Positions 39,936 through 48,985 of a stretch of DNA of 60,860 bases are shown in pieces. Source of the DNA: Treponema sp. UBA6988 (GTDB lineage: Bacteria > Spirochaetota > Spirochaetia > Treponematales > Treponemataceae). Under the pieces are notes generated by a model. It saw only the letters and a program-made list of their open reading frames with translations, did no database searches and had not been told where the DNA came from. How positions within the stretch are numbered: position 1 is the first letter of the stretch; each line of letters starts with the position of its first letter. The DNA lies in NCBI GenBank assembly GCA_002448445.1, contig DJYC01000030.1, positions 12,868 to 73,727 on the forward strand. Direction: 5' to 3'. The translations under genes and the position numbers were made by a program.

Positions 39936-40097
39936 AATGAAAATGAAGCGTGGCTGGACAAGGCTCTGGAATGCATACGGAATCTGGAAACGGCCCTGTT
40001 TGATTTTGCCGCTGCAAAGGCGGACATAAGGTTGCTGAATGAATACTATAATTCGGAATCAATCAACGAACCTCGACGCAGAGCATTGTGGTATTGA
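39936..40097 (+). pseudogene. DUF4298-like gene remnant
   Basis: The frame encodes NENEAWLDKALECIRNLETA followed by LFDFAAAKADIRLLNEYYNS and a short tail. This is the pattern of small DUF4298 proteins (helical, with the LL..YY.S end), but there is no start codon in frame. A TAA stop lies six bases upstream, and the only nearby ATG is in another frame, as if shifted. It ends at TGA 40095-40097 before the usual end of the family. I read it as a decayed fragment. Confidence 0.55.
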
Positions 40098-40160
40098 ACC
40101 TCCGTGCAAATAAAAAAAGTTCCCCAAAAGCAATAAATGTTAGTTGAAAATAACTTTTAT

Positions 40161-40226
40161 TTGTGATATGTTAATAGGTGCTAATATATATTATAAAACG
40201 CTAATGTATATTAGTTAATACTAATA
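40161..40226 (+). promoter_or_regulatory. Promoter with repeated operator-like sites for the metal-ATPase operon
   Basis: GCTAATATATATTA (40180-40193) and GCTAATGTATATTA (40200-40213) are spaced exactly 20 bp apart, on the same DNA face; TTAATACTAATA follows. They overlap a likely promoter (TTGTGA near 40161, TATATA near 40185). This looks like a repressor-controlled promoter for the genes from 40241. The regulator is unknown. Confidence 0.5.
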
Positions 40227-40240
40227 AGAAGGAGAAAAAA

Positions 40241-40447
40241 ATGACAGAGGGCGGAAAAAAATTCCTTTGGGGCGTGGCTGCTGGATTTGCAGTTGCTGCT
40301 ATTCTCAAAACTGATACTTTCAGAAAAGGCTGCGCAAAAATTATTGCTGGCGGACTTCAGCTCAAGGATGATGCAAAAGAATACTTTGAGACAATCAAAG
40401 AAGATGCAGAAGATGCCAAGGCTGAAAAGAATTCAATGAAGGCATAA
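40241..40447 (+). CDS. Small single-pass membrane protein (DUF6110-like)
   Basis: This 68-residue protein has one N-terminal hydrophobic segment (KKFLWGVAAGFAVAAILKTDTF) and a charged helical tail rich in Lys, Asp and Glu (DDAKEYFETIKEDAEDAKAEK). Small proteins of this kind regularly precede P-type ATPases of the following type in Firmicutes and spirochaetes, and I recall the label DUF6110. GAAGGAG lies upstream of the ATG. The ATPase gene starts one base after the stop codon, so it likely works with the ATPase, perhaps as a membrane helper. Confidence 0.7.
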   Translation: MTEGGKKFLWGVAAGFAVAAILKTDTFRKGCAKIIAGGLQLKDDAKEYFETIKEDAEDAKAEKNSMKA

Positions 40448-40448
40448 A

Positions 40449-42581
40449 ATGGACTTTACAGTAAAGCATTCACTTCCTGGACGAATCCGCATTCGTTACG
40501 ATAAATCAAGGATTACAAGACGACAGGCGGCACTTGCCCACAGTCTGCTTTCTGTACAAGATGGAATGACCAGCGTGGGCGTAAATTACACGACCGGGTC
40601 ATTCCTCATTTATTACGACGTAAAAATTCTTTCAGAAAAACACATACGTTCTTATTTCCTGGCTCTTTCGGATAAGTACCTAAAAAATCAGGAAATGCTG
40701 GCTGCTGTAGAAGAACCAGAGCAAACAGAAAGCCTTTTGTTTGACCTTGCATTTATGACGGTCATGCATTATTTTAAGCAACTTTTACCGCTTCCGCTGC
40801 GTATCGCGCTAAGGGTTTGGTCTCTTGGCCCCCGCATACTAAAAGGTGTTGGGCAGATGGCTTCAGGAAATGTGTTTAAATCAGAAGTTCTTGATGCTGC
40901 GGCAATTTCCATGGCCCTGATTACTGGCGATACAAGAACGGCTTCCAATATAAATTTCCTTCTGAACATTGGAGACACGATAGAAGATTTTACAAAGAAA
41001 AAATCCTATTCCGACCTTGCAAACCGTCTTCTTTCCCAAAATGACCAGGTTCAGCTTGTCGTTAAAAATGATGGCGGAAAAGTTACGGAAAAATCGGTTC
41101 CTCTTTACGTCTTAAAAAAAGGTGACGTGGTTGCAGTCCGCACGGGAAATGTAATTCCTGTTGACGGAAATGTCTTGCGGGGAGAAGCCCTTGTGAATCA
41201 GGCTTCAATTACAGGAGAACCGCTCGCCGTTGAAAAGAGGGAGGGAAGTTCTGTCTTTGCTGGGACCATCGTGCAGGAAGGGGAGCTTTTTGTAGAAGTC
41301 CGGGCGGTTGGAAGCCAGACAAAGGTTCAGAACATACTTTCTATGATAGACAATTCACAGTCGCTTAAAGTTTCTTCACAAGTCCGTTCTGAACATCTTG
41401 CTGATTCGCTTGTAAAATACAACTTCCTCCTTTCGCTTGCCGTTTTTCTCTTTACGCGCAATCTTACAAAGGTCATGGCTACTCTGATGGTGGACTATTC
41501 GTGCGCAATGAAGCTCGCTTCCCCCATAGCCGTTTTAAGCGCCATGAAGGAAGCTGCGGAAAATGGCATAATCGTAAAGGGCGGAAAATTCCTTGAAGAT
41601 GCATCCCTTGCGGACACAGTTGTTTTTGACAAAACAGGGACACTGACGGCTGCAGCCCCAAGCCTTTCTAGAATCATTGCGTTTGAAGAAAGGAGTGAAA
41701 ATGACGTGCTTGCAATTGCAGCCTGCCTTGAAGAGCACTTTGCCCATCCAATTGCAAGGGCAATCGTAAAAGCTGCGAGTGACAGAGGCATCCTTCATCC
41801 GGAGGAGCACGCAAAAGTTGAATACATACTTGCCCACGGAATTGCGACTAGGCTTCACGGAAAGCGGCTTGTAATTGGAAGTCGGCATTTTGTATTTGAT
41901 GATGAAAAGGTTTTTGTACCTTCAGAACTTGAAAAGATACAAAAAGAGGCTTTAGAAAATGGAGAGTCGCTTTTGTACCTTGCAGAGGAAAACAATTTGA
42001 TTGGCATTTTTGCGGTAAATGATCCCGTACGAAAGGACGCGGTTAAGGTTATAGAAAAACTCCACCGAAGCGGAATCAAAAACTGCGTAATGATAACGGG
42101 TGATGACGAAGGGGCTGCCCGCAGTGCCGCAAGAGTCACAAAAATAGACCACTACATCTCGCGTGCCTTGCCAGAGGATAAATTCAATTATATCGAAGAA
42201 CAGAAAAAACTGGGCCACAAGGTGATTATGATTGGTGACGGAATAAACGATGCCCCCGCCCTTGCTGCTGCCGATACCGGAATAGCGATGGGAGACTGCG
42301 CAGATATTACCGGGGAAACTGCTGACATAATCCTTTCCAGTGAAGATGGTTTGGAAGGCCTTTACAAAACAAGGCTTCTAGGATCCAGACTGATGAAAAA
42401 AATCGATATGAACAACCGCGGGATTGTAGCCGTGAATACGACATTCATGCTGATGGGAGTTTTCGGAATCATATCTCCGTCGATTGCAGCAATTTTGCAC
42501 AATGCTTCCACCGTTGCCTTTAGCGTGAATGCCACGAAAGGGCTTTTGGAAGACAAAAAGGAGGCTAAAAGTGCAGTATAA
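40449..42581 (+). CDS. P1B-type metal ATPase with atypical membrane motif
   Basis: This 710-residue protein has an N-terminal HMA-like region without CxxC (KHSLPGRIRIRYDK), then the P-type core: ITGEP actuator loop, phosphorylation motif DKTGTL (Asp about 394), the HP motif in HFAHPIARAIVKAA, and IGDGINDAPALAAADTGIAMGD. The HP motif marks the P1B metal group. Where most P1B pumps have CPC in the sixth helix, this one reads DYSCAMKLASP, i.e. YSC. The transported ion is therefore uncertain. It is encoded between a small membrane protein and an HMA-like protein in one tight operon. Confidence 0.9.
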   Translation: MDFTVKHSLPGRIRIRYDKSRITRRQAALAHSLLSVQDGMTSVGVNYTTGSFLIYYDVKILSEKHIRSYFLALSDKYLKNQEMLAAVEEPEQTESLLFDLAFMTVMHYFKQLLPLPLRIALRVWSLGPRILKGVGQMASGNVFKSEVLDAAAISMALITGDTRTASNINFLLNIGDTIEDFTKKKSYSDLANRLLSQNDQVQLVVKNDGGKVTEKSVPLYVLKKGDVVAVRTGNVIPVDGNVLRGEALVNQASITGEPLAVEKREGSSVFAGTIVQEGELFVEVRAVGSQTKVQNILSMIDNSQSLKVSSQVRSEHLADSLVKYNFLLSLAVFLFTRNLTKVMATLMVDYSCAMKLASPIAVLSAMKEAAENGIIVKGGKFLEDASLADTVVFDKTGTLTAAAPSLSRIIAFEERSENDVLAIAACLEEHFAHPIARAIVKAASDRGILHPEEHAKVEYILAHGIATRLHGKRLVIGSRHFVFDDEKVFVPSELEKIQKEALENGESLLYLAEENNLIGIFAVNDPVRKDAVKVIEKLHRSGIKNCVMITGDDEGAARSAARVTKIDHYISRALPEDKFNYIEEQKKLGHKVIMIGDGINDAPALAAADTGIAMGDCADITGETADIILSSEDGLEGLYKTRLLGSRLMKKIDMNNRGIVAVNTTFMLMGVFGIISPSIAAILHNASTVAFSVNATKGLLEDKKEAKSAV

Positions 42582-42879
42582 TTATTTTCCGGGAAGATTG
42601 CGTTTCCGTGACCCGGTTCTTCGCGACAGTGACATTCGTGAGGCTGCCCTTGAAGCTGTCCGCCTTATTTGTCCCCAGGCACAAATTACTTACAAAGAAA
42701 GCACTGCCAGCATATTGGCACTTTATCCCGAAGATTCAGTTGATGCAGAAAAACTAAAGCCGCTTGTACCCCTTCTCCTTAAGATTGAACCTAAAATCCG
42801 CTTTTATACACCCAAAAAAAAAGAGGCTGTACTTTCAGGAATTTCCGAGATAAAAAAATTTCTATTGACAATAGTGTAA
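42571..42879 (+). CDS. HMA-like small protein
   Basis: The chosen start is GTG 42571, which overlaps the ATPase stop by 11 bp and has AAGGAGG seven bases upstream; the protein is then 102 residues. It starts MQYNYFPGRLRFRDP, the same PGR.R.R motif as the N-terminus of the ATPase, so it is a second HMA_2-like domain without CxxC. The rest is a beta/alpha domain with a Lys-rich tail. It probably partners the ATPase in metal handling. The family assignment rests on the PGRLRFR motif and gene context. Confidence 0.75.
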   Translation: MQYNYFPGRLRFRDPVLRDSDIREAALEAVRLICPQAQITYKESTASILALYPEDSVDAEKLKPLVPLLLKIEPKIRFYTPKKKEAVLSGISEIKKFLLTIV

Positions 42880-42893
42880 AGTCAGACTAATTT
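42865..42893 (+). promoter_or_regulatory. tetR promoter, leaderless arrangement
   Basis: TTGACA (42865-42870), a 17-bp spacer and TAATTT (42888-42893) end seven bases before ATG 42901. The -35 overlaps the end of the upstream coding region. No Shine-Dalgarno. Confidence 0.65.
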
Positions 42894-42900
42894 TACAAGC

Positions 42901-43533
42901 ATGGAGCAAGAGGAACATAACACCTTAAAGACAATACTTTCTGTTGCCGAAGAGGAATTTTTACAAAAAGGCTACCGCGATGCATCATTGCGCACAATCG
43001 TTAAAAAGGCCGGAGTTACGACAGGAGCTTTTTACGGTTACTTCAAAAGCAAGGAAGAGCTTTTCGATGCCCTTGTAAAAGAGCACTACGACTATATAAA
43101 CTGTATTTATGACGACATTCTCCATGAATTTGAAAAACTTCCGCCGGAAGAACAGAAACTCAGAATGGAAGATTACTCATCTGCTGGCCTGAAGAAAATG
43201 TTTGACTATATCTGGGACCATAAAATCCCTTTTTACCTGATTTCAAAATCCGCTGGCGGCACAAAGTACGAAAATTTTTTGCAGAACATTACCCAAAAGG
43301 ATATAGCTTCTACAGAGGCCTTCTATGATGTCCTGGAAAAGCAGGGAACAAAAGTGGAGCGCATAGACCCTATGATTGAACAGCTTGTAATCCTCAGCAC
43401 CTTTACATCTTTCTTTACCCTAATCCTGAGAGACATTCCAAAGGAAGATGCCCAGCGCGGTTTGGAGCAAATGTTCCGCTTTTACCGCGGTGGCTGGAAC
43501 AGCCTTATGCATTTTTCCGACGAAAAAAAATAA
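42901..43533 (+). CDS. TetR-family regulator
   Basis: This 210-residue protein has the N-terminal TetR HTH (LKTILSVAEEEFLQKGYRDASLRTIVKKAGVTTGAFYGYFKSKEELFDALV, residues 8-60) and a helical ligand-binding domain. It lies directly upstream of a heterodimeric ABC exporter whose promoter holds a perfect palindrome, the likely operator. It seems to be expressed from its own leaderless promoter. The ligand is unknown; regulation of drug or lipid efflux would be usual. Confidence 0.9.
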   Translation: MEQEEHNTLKTILSVAEEEFLQKGYRDASLRTIVKKAGVTTGAFYGYFKSKEELFDALVKEHYDYINCIYDDILHEFEKLPPEEQKLRMEDYSSAGLKKMFDYIWDHKIPFYLISKSAGGTKYENFLQNITQKDIASTEAFYDVLEKQGTKVERIDPMIEQLVILSTFTSFFTLILRDIPKEDAQRGLEQMFRFYRGGWNSLMHFSDEKK

Positions 43534-43552
43534 GTTAGCCATATATTACCAC

Positions 43553-43581
43553 TTGACTAATATAACAGTGTTATATAGAAT
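43553..43581 (+). promoter_or_regulatory. ABC exporter promoter with TetR operator in the spacer
   Basis: TTGACT (43553-43558), a 17-bp spacer and TAGAAT (43576-43581) form the promoter. The spacer is filled by the perfect palindrome ATATAACAGTGTTATAT (43560-43576), so bound repressor would occlude RNA polymerase directly. Confidence 0.8.
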
Positions 43582-43633
43582 GACCCTGTTGCTGTTTTGT
43601 TAGCATAAGCTAATTAACGCACAGGAGTGTTAT

Positions 43634-45463
43634 ATGTCCAATAAAAACAAAGGCCCTGCAAAGAAAAGCCTCGTTGGCTGGATATTTGAATTTGCAGGTC
43701 AAAAAAAGAGGCAGTACCTAACAAGTGTATTTTTTGCCATTTTGAGCGTTGCATGCTGCATTGCACCCTACCTTATGATTGCAAGGATTGTCCGGCAGCT
43801 TATGGAAGGAGTCCGCGACTGGAAGCTATTCTTAGCGGAAAGTACCGTCGTAGCACTCTTCTGGCTGGGGAATGTTCTGTTTCATGCAATTTCCACAGGC
43901 CTAAGCCACATTGCAACCTTCAACCTGCTTGGAAACATACGCAAACGCATGTGCGACAAGCTTACCCGTCTTCCCCTGGGAACCGTACTTGACATGCCGT
44001 CTGGTTCGCTCAAAAACATTATGGTTGAGCGCATTGACAGCATGGAGACGACACTTGCGCATATCGTCCCCGAATATACTTCAAACATTCTTCTTTCGCT
44101 TGTCCTTATAGTTTATCTTTTTGTTGTAGACTGGCGTCTTGCACTTGCATGCCTTGGCGTTCTTCCAATCGGTGTAATTGCAATGAGCTTTATGTTCAAG
44201 GATGCGGCCGCACGCTTCAAGTTTGCGCTCGACAAGACAAAGGTTCTGAATGATACCGCAGTTGAATATATAAACGGCATTGAAGTTATCAAGGCCTTCG
44301 GAAAATCAAAGGCATCTTACGAGAGGTTCGTGATTGCCGCAAAAGAAGGTTCGGACTGCTACGTTGAGTGGATGCGGGACTGCATTTGGCCACATGCGGT
44401 TGCAACAGTTGTAACTCCGTCTTTACTGCTTTCTCTCCTTCCAATTGGCGGATTTATGTTCCTTAGGGGAAACGTTGCCCCTTCAACATTTGTAACCGTA
44501 ATCATTCTTGCTGTTTGTGCAATCCAGCCCTTCCTTATCGCCTTTTCCTACCATGACGATATTGCCAAGGCAGGAGCAATATTTGATGAAGTTGGAAGCG
44601 TAATGTCCCTCAAGGACCTTGACAGGCCTGCCTCGGATGCTAAAAAGCCGTTGGACAATTCGATTGTTCTAAAAGACGTTCACTTTAGCTATCACAAGGT
44701 GGGGGAAGTCTCCCCCTGCGCCTCATCTAAAGATTCGGCTACCCCCTCTGCGGGGGACACCCCCGCAACGCCCCCGGAAATTCTCCACGGTATAAGCATG
44801 ACTTTGCCCCAAGGATCATACACTGCATTTGTCGGTCCGAGCGGAAGCGGCAAGTCTACTATAGCACGCCTTATAGCATCGCTCTGGGATGCAGATTCCG
44901 GCAGCATAGAAATTGGCGGCGTAAATATCAAGGACCTTTCGCTTAAAGAATACAACAGCCGTGTTGCCTATGTAAGCCAGGACAACTTTCTCTTTGACAT
45001 GAGCATAAGGGAAAATATCCGCCTTGGCCGTGAAGGGGCGACCGATGCAGATGTGGAAGAAGTTGCCCGTCAAAGCGGCTGCTATGATTTTATCATGTCG
45101 CTGGAAAAGGGATTTGATACGCTTGTCGGCGGAAGCGGAACCCATCTTAGCGGCGGAGAAAGGCAGAGAATAGCAATTGCCCGCGCAATGATGAAGGATG
45201 CCCCAATAGTAATCCTCGATGAAGCTACAGCCTACACGGACCCGGAAAACGAGGCAATCATTCAGAAAAGCGTAGCAAAACTCGTTGCCGGAAAAACCCT
45301 GATTGTAATTGCCCACAGGCTTTCCACCGTAAAAGATGCAGACAAAATTTACGTAATAAAAGACGGTGTAATCGACAGCTGCGGAAGCCATGAAGAGCTG
45401 CTTGCAAAAAACGGCCTCTATACAAATATGTGGAATGCCCATATCGGCTCCCGTGACGAATAG
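43634..45463 (+). CDS. ABC exporter half-transporter, subunit 1
   Basis: This 609-residue protein has six transmembrane helices (about 15-310) and a C-terminal nucleotide-binding domain with Walker A GPSGSGKST (about 400), signature LSGGERQRIAIARA and Walker B IVILDEATAYTD. Between the first NBD strand (VLKDVHFSYHK) and ILHGISMTL sits an insert of about 30 residues (roughly 355-384, VGEVSPCASSKDSATPSAGD and on). Its DNA is a GC-rich palindromic repeat with GGGGGA/TCCCCC and GCGGGGGACACCCCCGC. AGGAG precedes the ATG. It pairs with the next gene as a heterodimeric exporter under TetR control. The substrate is unknown. Confidence 0.92.
   Translation: MSNKNKGPAKKSLVGWIFEFAGQKKRQYLTSVFFAILSVACCIAPYLMIARIVRQLMEGVRDWKLFLAESTVVALFWLGNVLFHAISTGLSHIATFNLLGNIRKRMCDKLTRLPLGTVLDMPSGSLKNIMVERIDSMETTLAHIVPEYTSNILLSLVLIVYLFVVDWRLALACLGVLPIGVIAMSFMFKDAAARFKFALDKTKVLNDTAVEYINGIEVIKAFGKSKASYERFVIAAKEGSDCYVEWMRDCIWPHAVATVVTPSLLLSLLPIGGFMFLRGNVAPSTFVTVIILAVCAIQPFLIAFSYHDDIAKAGAIFDEVGSVMSLKDLDRPASDAKKPLDNSIVLKDVHFSYHKVGEVSPCASSKDSATPSAGDTPATPPEILHGISMTLPQGSYTAFVGPSGSGKSTIARLIASLWDADSGSIEIGGVNIKDLSLKEYNSRVAYVSQDNFLFDMSIRENIRLGREGATDADVEEVARQSGCYDFIMSLEKGFDTLVGGSGTHLSGGERQRIAIARAMMKDAPIVILDEATAYTDPENEAIIQKSVAKLVAGKTLIVIAHRLSTVKDADKIYVIKDGVIDSCGSHEELLAKNGLYTNMWNAHIGSRDE
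44698..44785. repeat. GC-rich palindromic repeat inserted in frame in ABC subunit 1
   Basis: GGTGGGGGAAGTCTCCCCCT and CTGCGGGGGACACCCCCGCA are two adjacent hairpin-forming units in the NBD coding region, of composition unlike the flanks. The reading frame stays open through it and the homologous position in subunit 2 has no such segment. Confidence 0.8.
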
Positions 45464-45495
45464 GGAAAGAAATCCTATCCCAATGGAGAAAAAAT

Positions 45496-47295
45496 ATGTT
45501 TGAAACATTGATTAAATTTTTTAAGTTTTGTGATGAAGAAAACAGGAAGAAATTTTACGGCTCAATTGTTGTCGGTATATTCAATTCACTTTTTATGGCA
45601 TTAAGAATCGCTGCCGTTGCAGTAATGCTAAGGGGAATCATTGGCACTGCAATAGAAGGACGGCCCTTTGAGGCAAAAACTGTATGGGCATCATTTGCAA
45701 TTATGTGCCTAAGCGTAATAGGTGGCATCGTGACCAGAAAGTTTACCGCGATGTGGCAGTGCGAAGGCGGCTACAGAACATGTGCAAAAAAGAGAATCGA
45801 AATTGCCGAACATTTGCGCTACCTGCCAATGGGATATTTTAACAGCAACAGCCTTGGTGAAATCACTTCTGTTACAACAAACACAATGGAAAGCGTTGGA
45901 GATGTTGCAACCCGTGCCGTTATGATGGTCTTTCAGGGCTTACTTGATACAGCACTGATTATCGTTATGCTCTTTTTCTTTGACTGGCGGATTGCTCTTA
46001 TTGCTCTTGCCGGGTTCATTCTTTTTGAAATCGTAAACCTTTTTATGCGGCTTGCAGTAAAAAATATCTCCGCAGAAAAGATAAAGGATGATGCTGCCGA
46101 AATAGGAAAAGTTCTTGAACACATTCAGGGAATTGCAGAAGTAAAAGCTTACAACCTTGTCGGTAAGCGTAGCAGGGAGTTGAATGACGTAATTAACCGT
46201 AGGAAAAAAACTCTCATCAAGATGGAAATGCGCTGCATCCCCGTTTCCAACATACAGTCGTTGGTTGCAAAGCTGTGCGGAGTTGCAATGATGGTTGCAT
46301 CTATTTACTTTTACCTGAATTCTTCCATGAATCTCGCTGACTGCAGTACAATGCTGGTCTGTTCATTCATGCTCTTTAATGCCCTTGAAGCAGGAGGAAA
46401 CTATTCGGCGCTCTTGCGTACGATAGACATTGGAGTTACAAAGGCAAGCAAAATTCTTTCGCTTCCCACTATGAATATTGAAGGCCGAAATAATCAGAAT
46501 GAAAATGCAAGCTCCAATCTGTATGGCGAATACTCCCGGGATTCATTCATACAGGCAGATAACATTGACTTTTCGTATGGAGGGACTTCTTCCGGTGCAA
46601 GAAAAATCATCGACGGAATATCCCTTTCAATTCCAGAAGCTTCAACTACTGCAATCGTTGGGCCAAGCGGAGGAGGAAAAACGACACTCTGCCACCTGCT
46701 CTCGCGATTTTGGGATGTGGACAAGGGCTGTGTTACCCTTTGCGGAAAAGATGTCCGTGATTACAGCATGGACAGTCTTATGAAAAACTTTAGCTTTGTT
46801 TTTCAGAATGTCTATCTCTTCCACGACACAATTGCAAACAACATACGCTTTGGGGAAGCTGATGCCCCAATGGAAAAAGTTATAGCGGCTGCAAAGAAAG
46901 CCTGCTGCCACGACTTTATCTCTGATCTGCCGGAGGGCTACGAAACTGTCATAGGCGAAGGTGGAGCTTCCCTTAGCGGAGGCGAAAGACAGCGCATTTC
47001 AATTGCCCGCGCCATTATGAAAGATTCGCCAATAATAATCCTTGACGAAGCAACGGCCAATGTGGATCCGGAAAATGAGCGCGACCTTATGGAAGCTGTT
47101 TCTGAGCTTACAAAGGAAAAGACTGTTATCATGATTGCTCACCGCCTAAAAACAGTTCGCCATGCAGACCAGATTTTTGTAATAGACAAGGGCCGTATAG
47201 CAGAGCATGGCAAGCATGAAGAACTTCTTGCAAAAAACGGAATTTATTCGCGCTTTGTTGCAAGCAGGAAGGAAGCCGTAAGCTGGAAGCTGTAA
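45496..47295 (+). CDS. ABC exporter half-transporter, subunit 2
   Basis: This 599-residue protein has the same plan as subunit 1: six membrane helices (about 20-310) and an NBD with Walker A GPSGGGKTT, signature LSGGERQRISIARA and Walker B IIILDEATANVDPEN, followed by the H-loop IAHRLKTV. Both subunits keep the catalytic Glu after Walker B, so neither site looks degenerate. It begins 32 bp after subunit 1 with GGAGAA upstream. Export of a lipid, peptide or drug is likely, but the substrate cannot be read from the sequence. Confidence 0.92.
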   Translation: MFETLIKFFKFCDEENRKKFYGSIVVGIFNSLFMALRIAAVAVMLRGIIGTAIEGRPFEAKTVWASFAIMCLSVIGGIVTRKFTAMWQCEGGYRTCAKKRIEIAEHLRYLPMGYFNSNSLGEITSVTTNTMESVGDVATRAVMMVFQGLLDTALIIVMLFFFDWRIALIALAGFILFEIVNLFMRLAVKNISAEKIKDDAAEIGKVLEHIQGIAEVKAYNLVGKRSRELNDVINRRKKTLIKMEMRCIPVSNIQSLVAKLCGVAMMVASIYFYLNSSMNLADCSTMLVCSFMLFNALEAGGNYSALLRTIDIGVTKASKILSLPTMNIEGRNNQNENASSNLYGEYSRDSFIQADNIDFSYGGTSSGARKIIDGISLSIPEASTTAIVGPSGGGKTTLCHLLSRFWDVDKGCVTLCGKDVRDYSMDSLMKNFSFVFQNVYLFHDTIANNIRFGEADAPMEKVIAAAKKACCHDFISDLPEGYETVIGEGGASLSGGERQRISIARAIMKDSPIIILDEATANVDPENERDLMEAVSELTKEKTVIMIAHRLKTVRHADQIFVIDKGRIAEHGKHEELLAKNGIYSRFVASRKEAVSWKL

Positions 47296-47307
47296 TTAAT
47301 AGGAAAA

Positions 47308-48807
47308 CTATTTCTTAAGCCTTACGCCGTTGTTCTTGATTTTTGCGGGGTATTGTTCAACGTATGCAATGCGGCCGGACATTACCCCAACTTTTACAAC
47401 TTCGCTGTCTGTTCCTCCCGGCATGTTTTCCATTCCGTTAAAGATAAAATTTCCCATGGAAAAAACGATCAGGCTTTTGCCGTGCCATTCCGTTGGCTGA
47501 AGCACGTGCGGATGGCTTCCAAATACAATGTCTGCCCCGTTGTCGCATAGGGCTTCATAAAATTCCCTTTGTTTTTTTGACGGAGAAAAATGGTATTCCT
47601 CTCCACCGTGAACATTCACTATGATAAAATAGCCAGCCTTCTTTTCCGCCTTAATTTGCTCCAAAAGCTCATCGCTTTTCCACAAGATGCCAGCTCGTGT
47701 TTCCGTTGCAGTCGCCGTTTTTTCTCCGTTAAAGCCAGAACGCTCAACGGGAAATGCCCCGCAGGAAATTACAGAAATCGGAAGCCCTTTGATAGTTGTG
47801 TGATAAAACTTTTTTGCGTCCTCTTTGTTTTTACCAATTCCGCTTGAAGGAATTTTGTATTCAGCAAAAGCCGCAAGTGTGTCTTTGAATCCACTTTCGC
47901 CATAATCGTAGCAGTGGTTGTTGGTCTGCATAAGATAGTCAAATCCAGCCTCCAAAAGTTTTGGAAGAACCGCTTTTTTAAACTTAAAGGTATAGGTCTT
48001 TGTCGCGTTTTTCCAAGACTCTGTTACAACCCCTTCCAAATTTCCAATCGTAAAATCAGCACCCTTAAGAATTGGAAGAGTGTCCTCAAAAACAGCTTCA
48101 AGCCCATTCTTCTTTTCTATAAGAATCTCTTCAACTCCCCTGGCAACCATTATGTCACCCACGCTTGCAATGGTCACAAGTTCAGAAGGAGTTTTTTTTT
48201 CCGGGGAATTTTCAGAGGCAATAAAAAGTTTTTCGCAATATTCAAAAATATCTTTGGAAAGCCCTTCTTCAAAAACAGTACAGAGCACTCCCTTTTTTAC
48301 AAGCAGCTTGTAGGATTCATCACCAGCATAGGCACCGTCAACAGGAATTGCCCTGTTGCCCAAAGGAAGCCCCTCCGAATTTGAAATGCTAATGCTAAGC
48401 TCAGGAGAATTTGCCGCCCCCGATTTTGCAGAAGTAAAATCCGCCTTAACAGAAGGAAGCAAAGACTCTTCTTCCAGAACAAAAAACTTCTGGTTTTCGC
48501 CATAGGCCTGCGGAAGAAGTGCAATTTCTTCTTGCATCTGAATTCTTCCCGCCGTTTTTATGATTGGACCAAAAGCCTTTTCTTTTACCTGGTTCTTCTC
48601 CGACTCTTTTACAAAAATAAGCCCCAAGTCTTTCTGAGCAAGCGGAGCGGTTTTTATGTATTCGTCATAAATTTTGTCTTCCACATAAACAATGTATGAT
48701 GTGGAGCGAAAGGCCCGTATAGAAAAGATTATGCTAAGCACAAGAAGGCAGGCGGCAAGGGCAATTGTAACGATAGTTATTTTATTGAACTGCTTTTTTT
48801 CAAACAT
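47308..48807 (-). CDS. CapA-family (poly-gamma-glutamate synthesis-like) metallophosphatase, paralogue 1
   Basis: This 499-residue protein has an N-terminal membrane helix (TIVTIALAACLLVLSIIFSI), an extracytoplasmic region of about 190 residues specific to this protein pair, and a CapA/PGA_cap domain (about 210-490). The CapA motifs are VGDIMVARGVE, IGNLEGVVTE, MQTNNHCYDYGESGF, VNVHGGEEY and FGSHPHVLQPTEW. Such domains are calcineurin-like phosphoesterases; in Bacillus CapA takes part in polyglutamate capsule export. A function in envelope polymer metabolism is inference. AAGGAAAA precedes the ATG and TATAAT lies further upstream. Confidence 0.88.
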   Translation of the reverse strand: MFEKKQFNKITIVTIALAACLLVLSIIFSIRAFRSTSYIVYVEDKIYDEYIKTAPLAQKDLGLIFVKESEKNQVKEKAFGPIIKTAGRIQMQEEIALLPQAYGENQKFFVLEEESLLPSVKADFTSAKSGAANSPELSISISNSEGLPLGNRAIPVDGAYAGDESYKLLVKKGVLCTVFEEGLSKDIFEYCEKLFIASENSPEKKTPSELVTIASVGDIMVARGVEEILIEKKNGLEAVFEDTLPILKGADFTIGNLEGVVTESWKNATKTYTFKFKKAVLPKLLEAGFDYLMQTNNHCYDYGESGFKDTLAAFAEYKIPSSGIGKNKEDAKKFYHTTIKGLPISVISCGAFPVERSGFNGEKTATATETRAGILWKSDELLEQIKAEKKAGYFIIVNVHGGEEYHFSPSKKQREFYEALCDNGADIVFGSHPHVLQPTEWHGKSLIVFSMGNFIFNGMENMPGGTDSEVVKVGVMSGRIAYVEQYPAKIKNNGVRLKK

Positions 48808-48985
48808 TTTTTTCCTTATCTTCTATTATACTTAGCAAATTAATAAGTTTCAACAGAATGCATAACGGTGGAGTCAAGGGAAATAAAAGGAAAATTTTCC
48901 CTATTTGCATCATGCCTATAACTTCATAAAAACTTTTTGCAAATGCAGGCTATCTGTACGCACTGCATTATTTTCGACTAAAAAG

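Larger units (their letters stand above)
39856..40240. other. Spacer with gene remnant and operator-like repeats
   Basis: Apart from the leaderless-type WYL promoter at its left end, this region contains a small broken ORF (39936-40097) and, close to the right end, repeated AT-rich operator-like sequences in front of the metal ATPase operon. No intact gene is supported. Confidence 0.6.
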
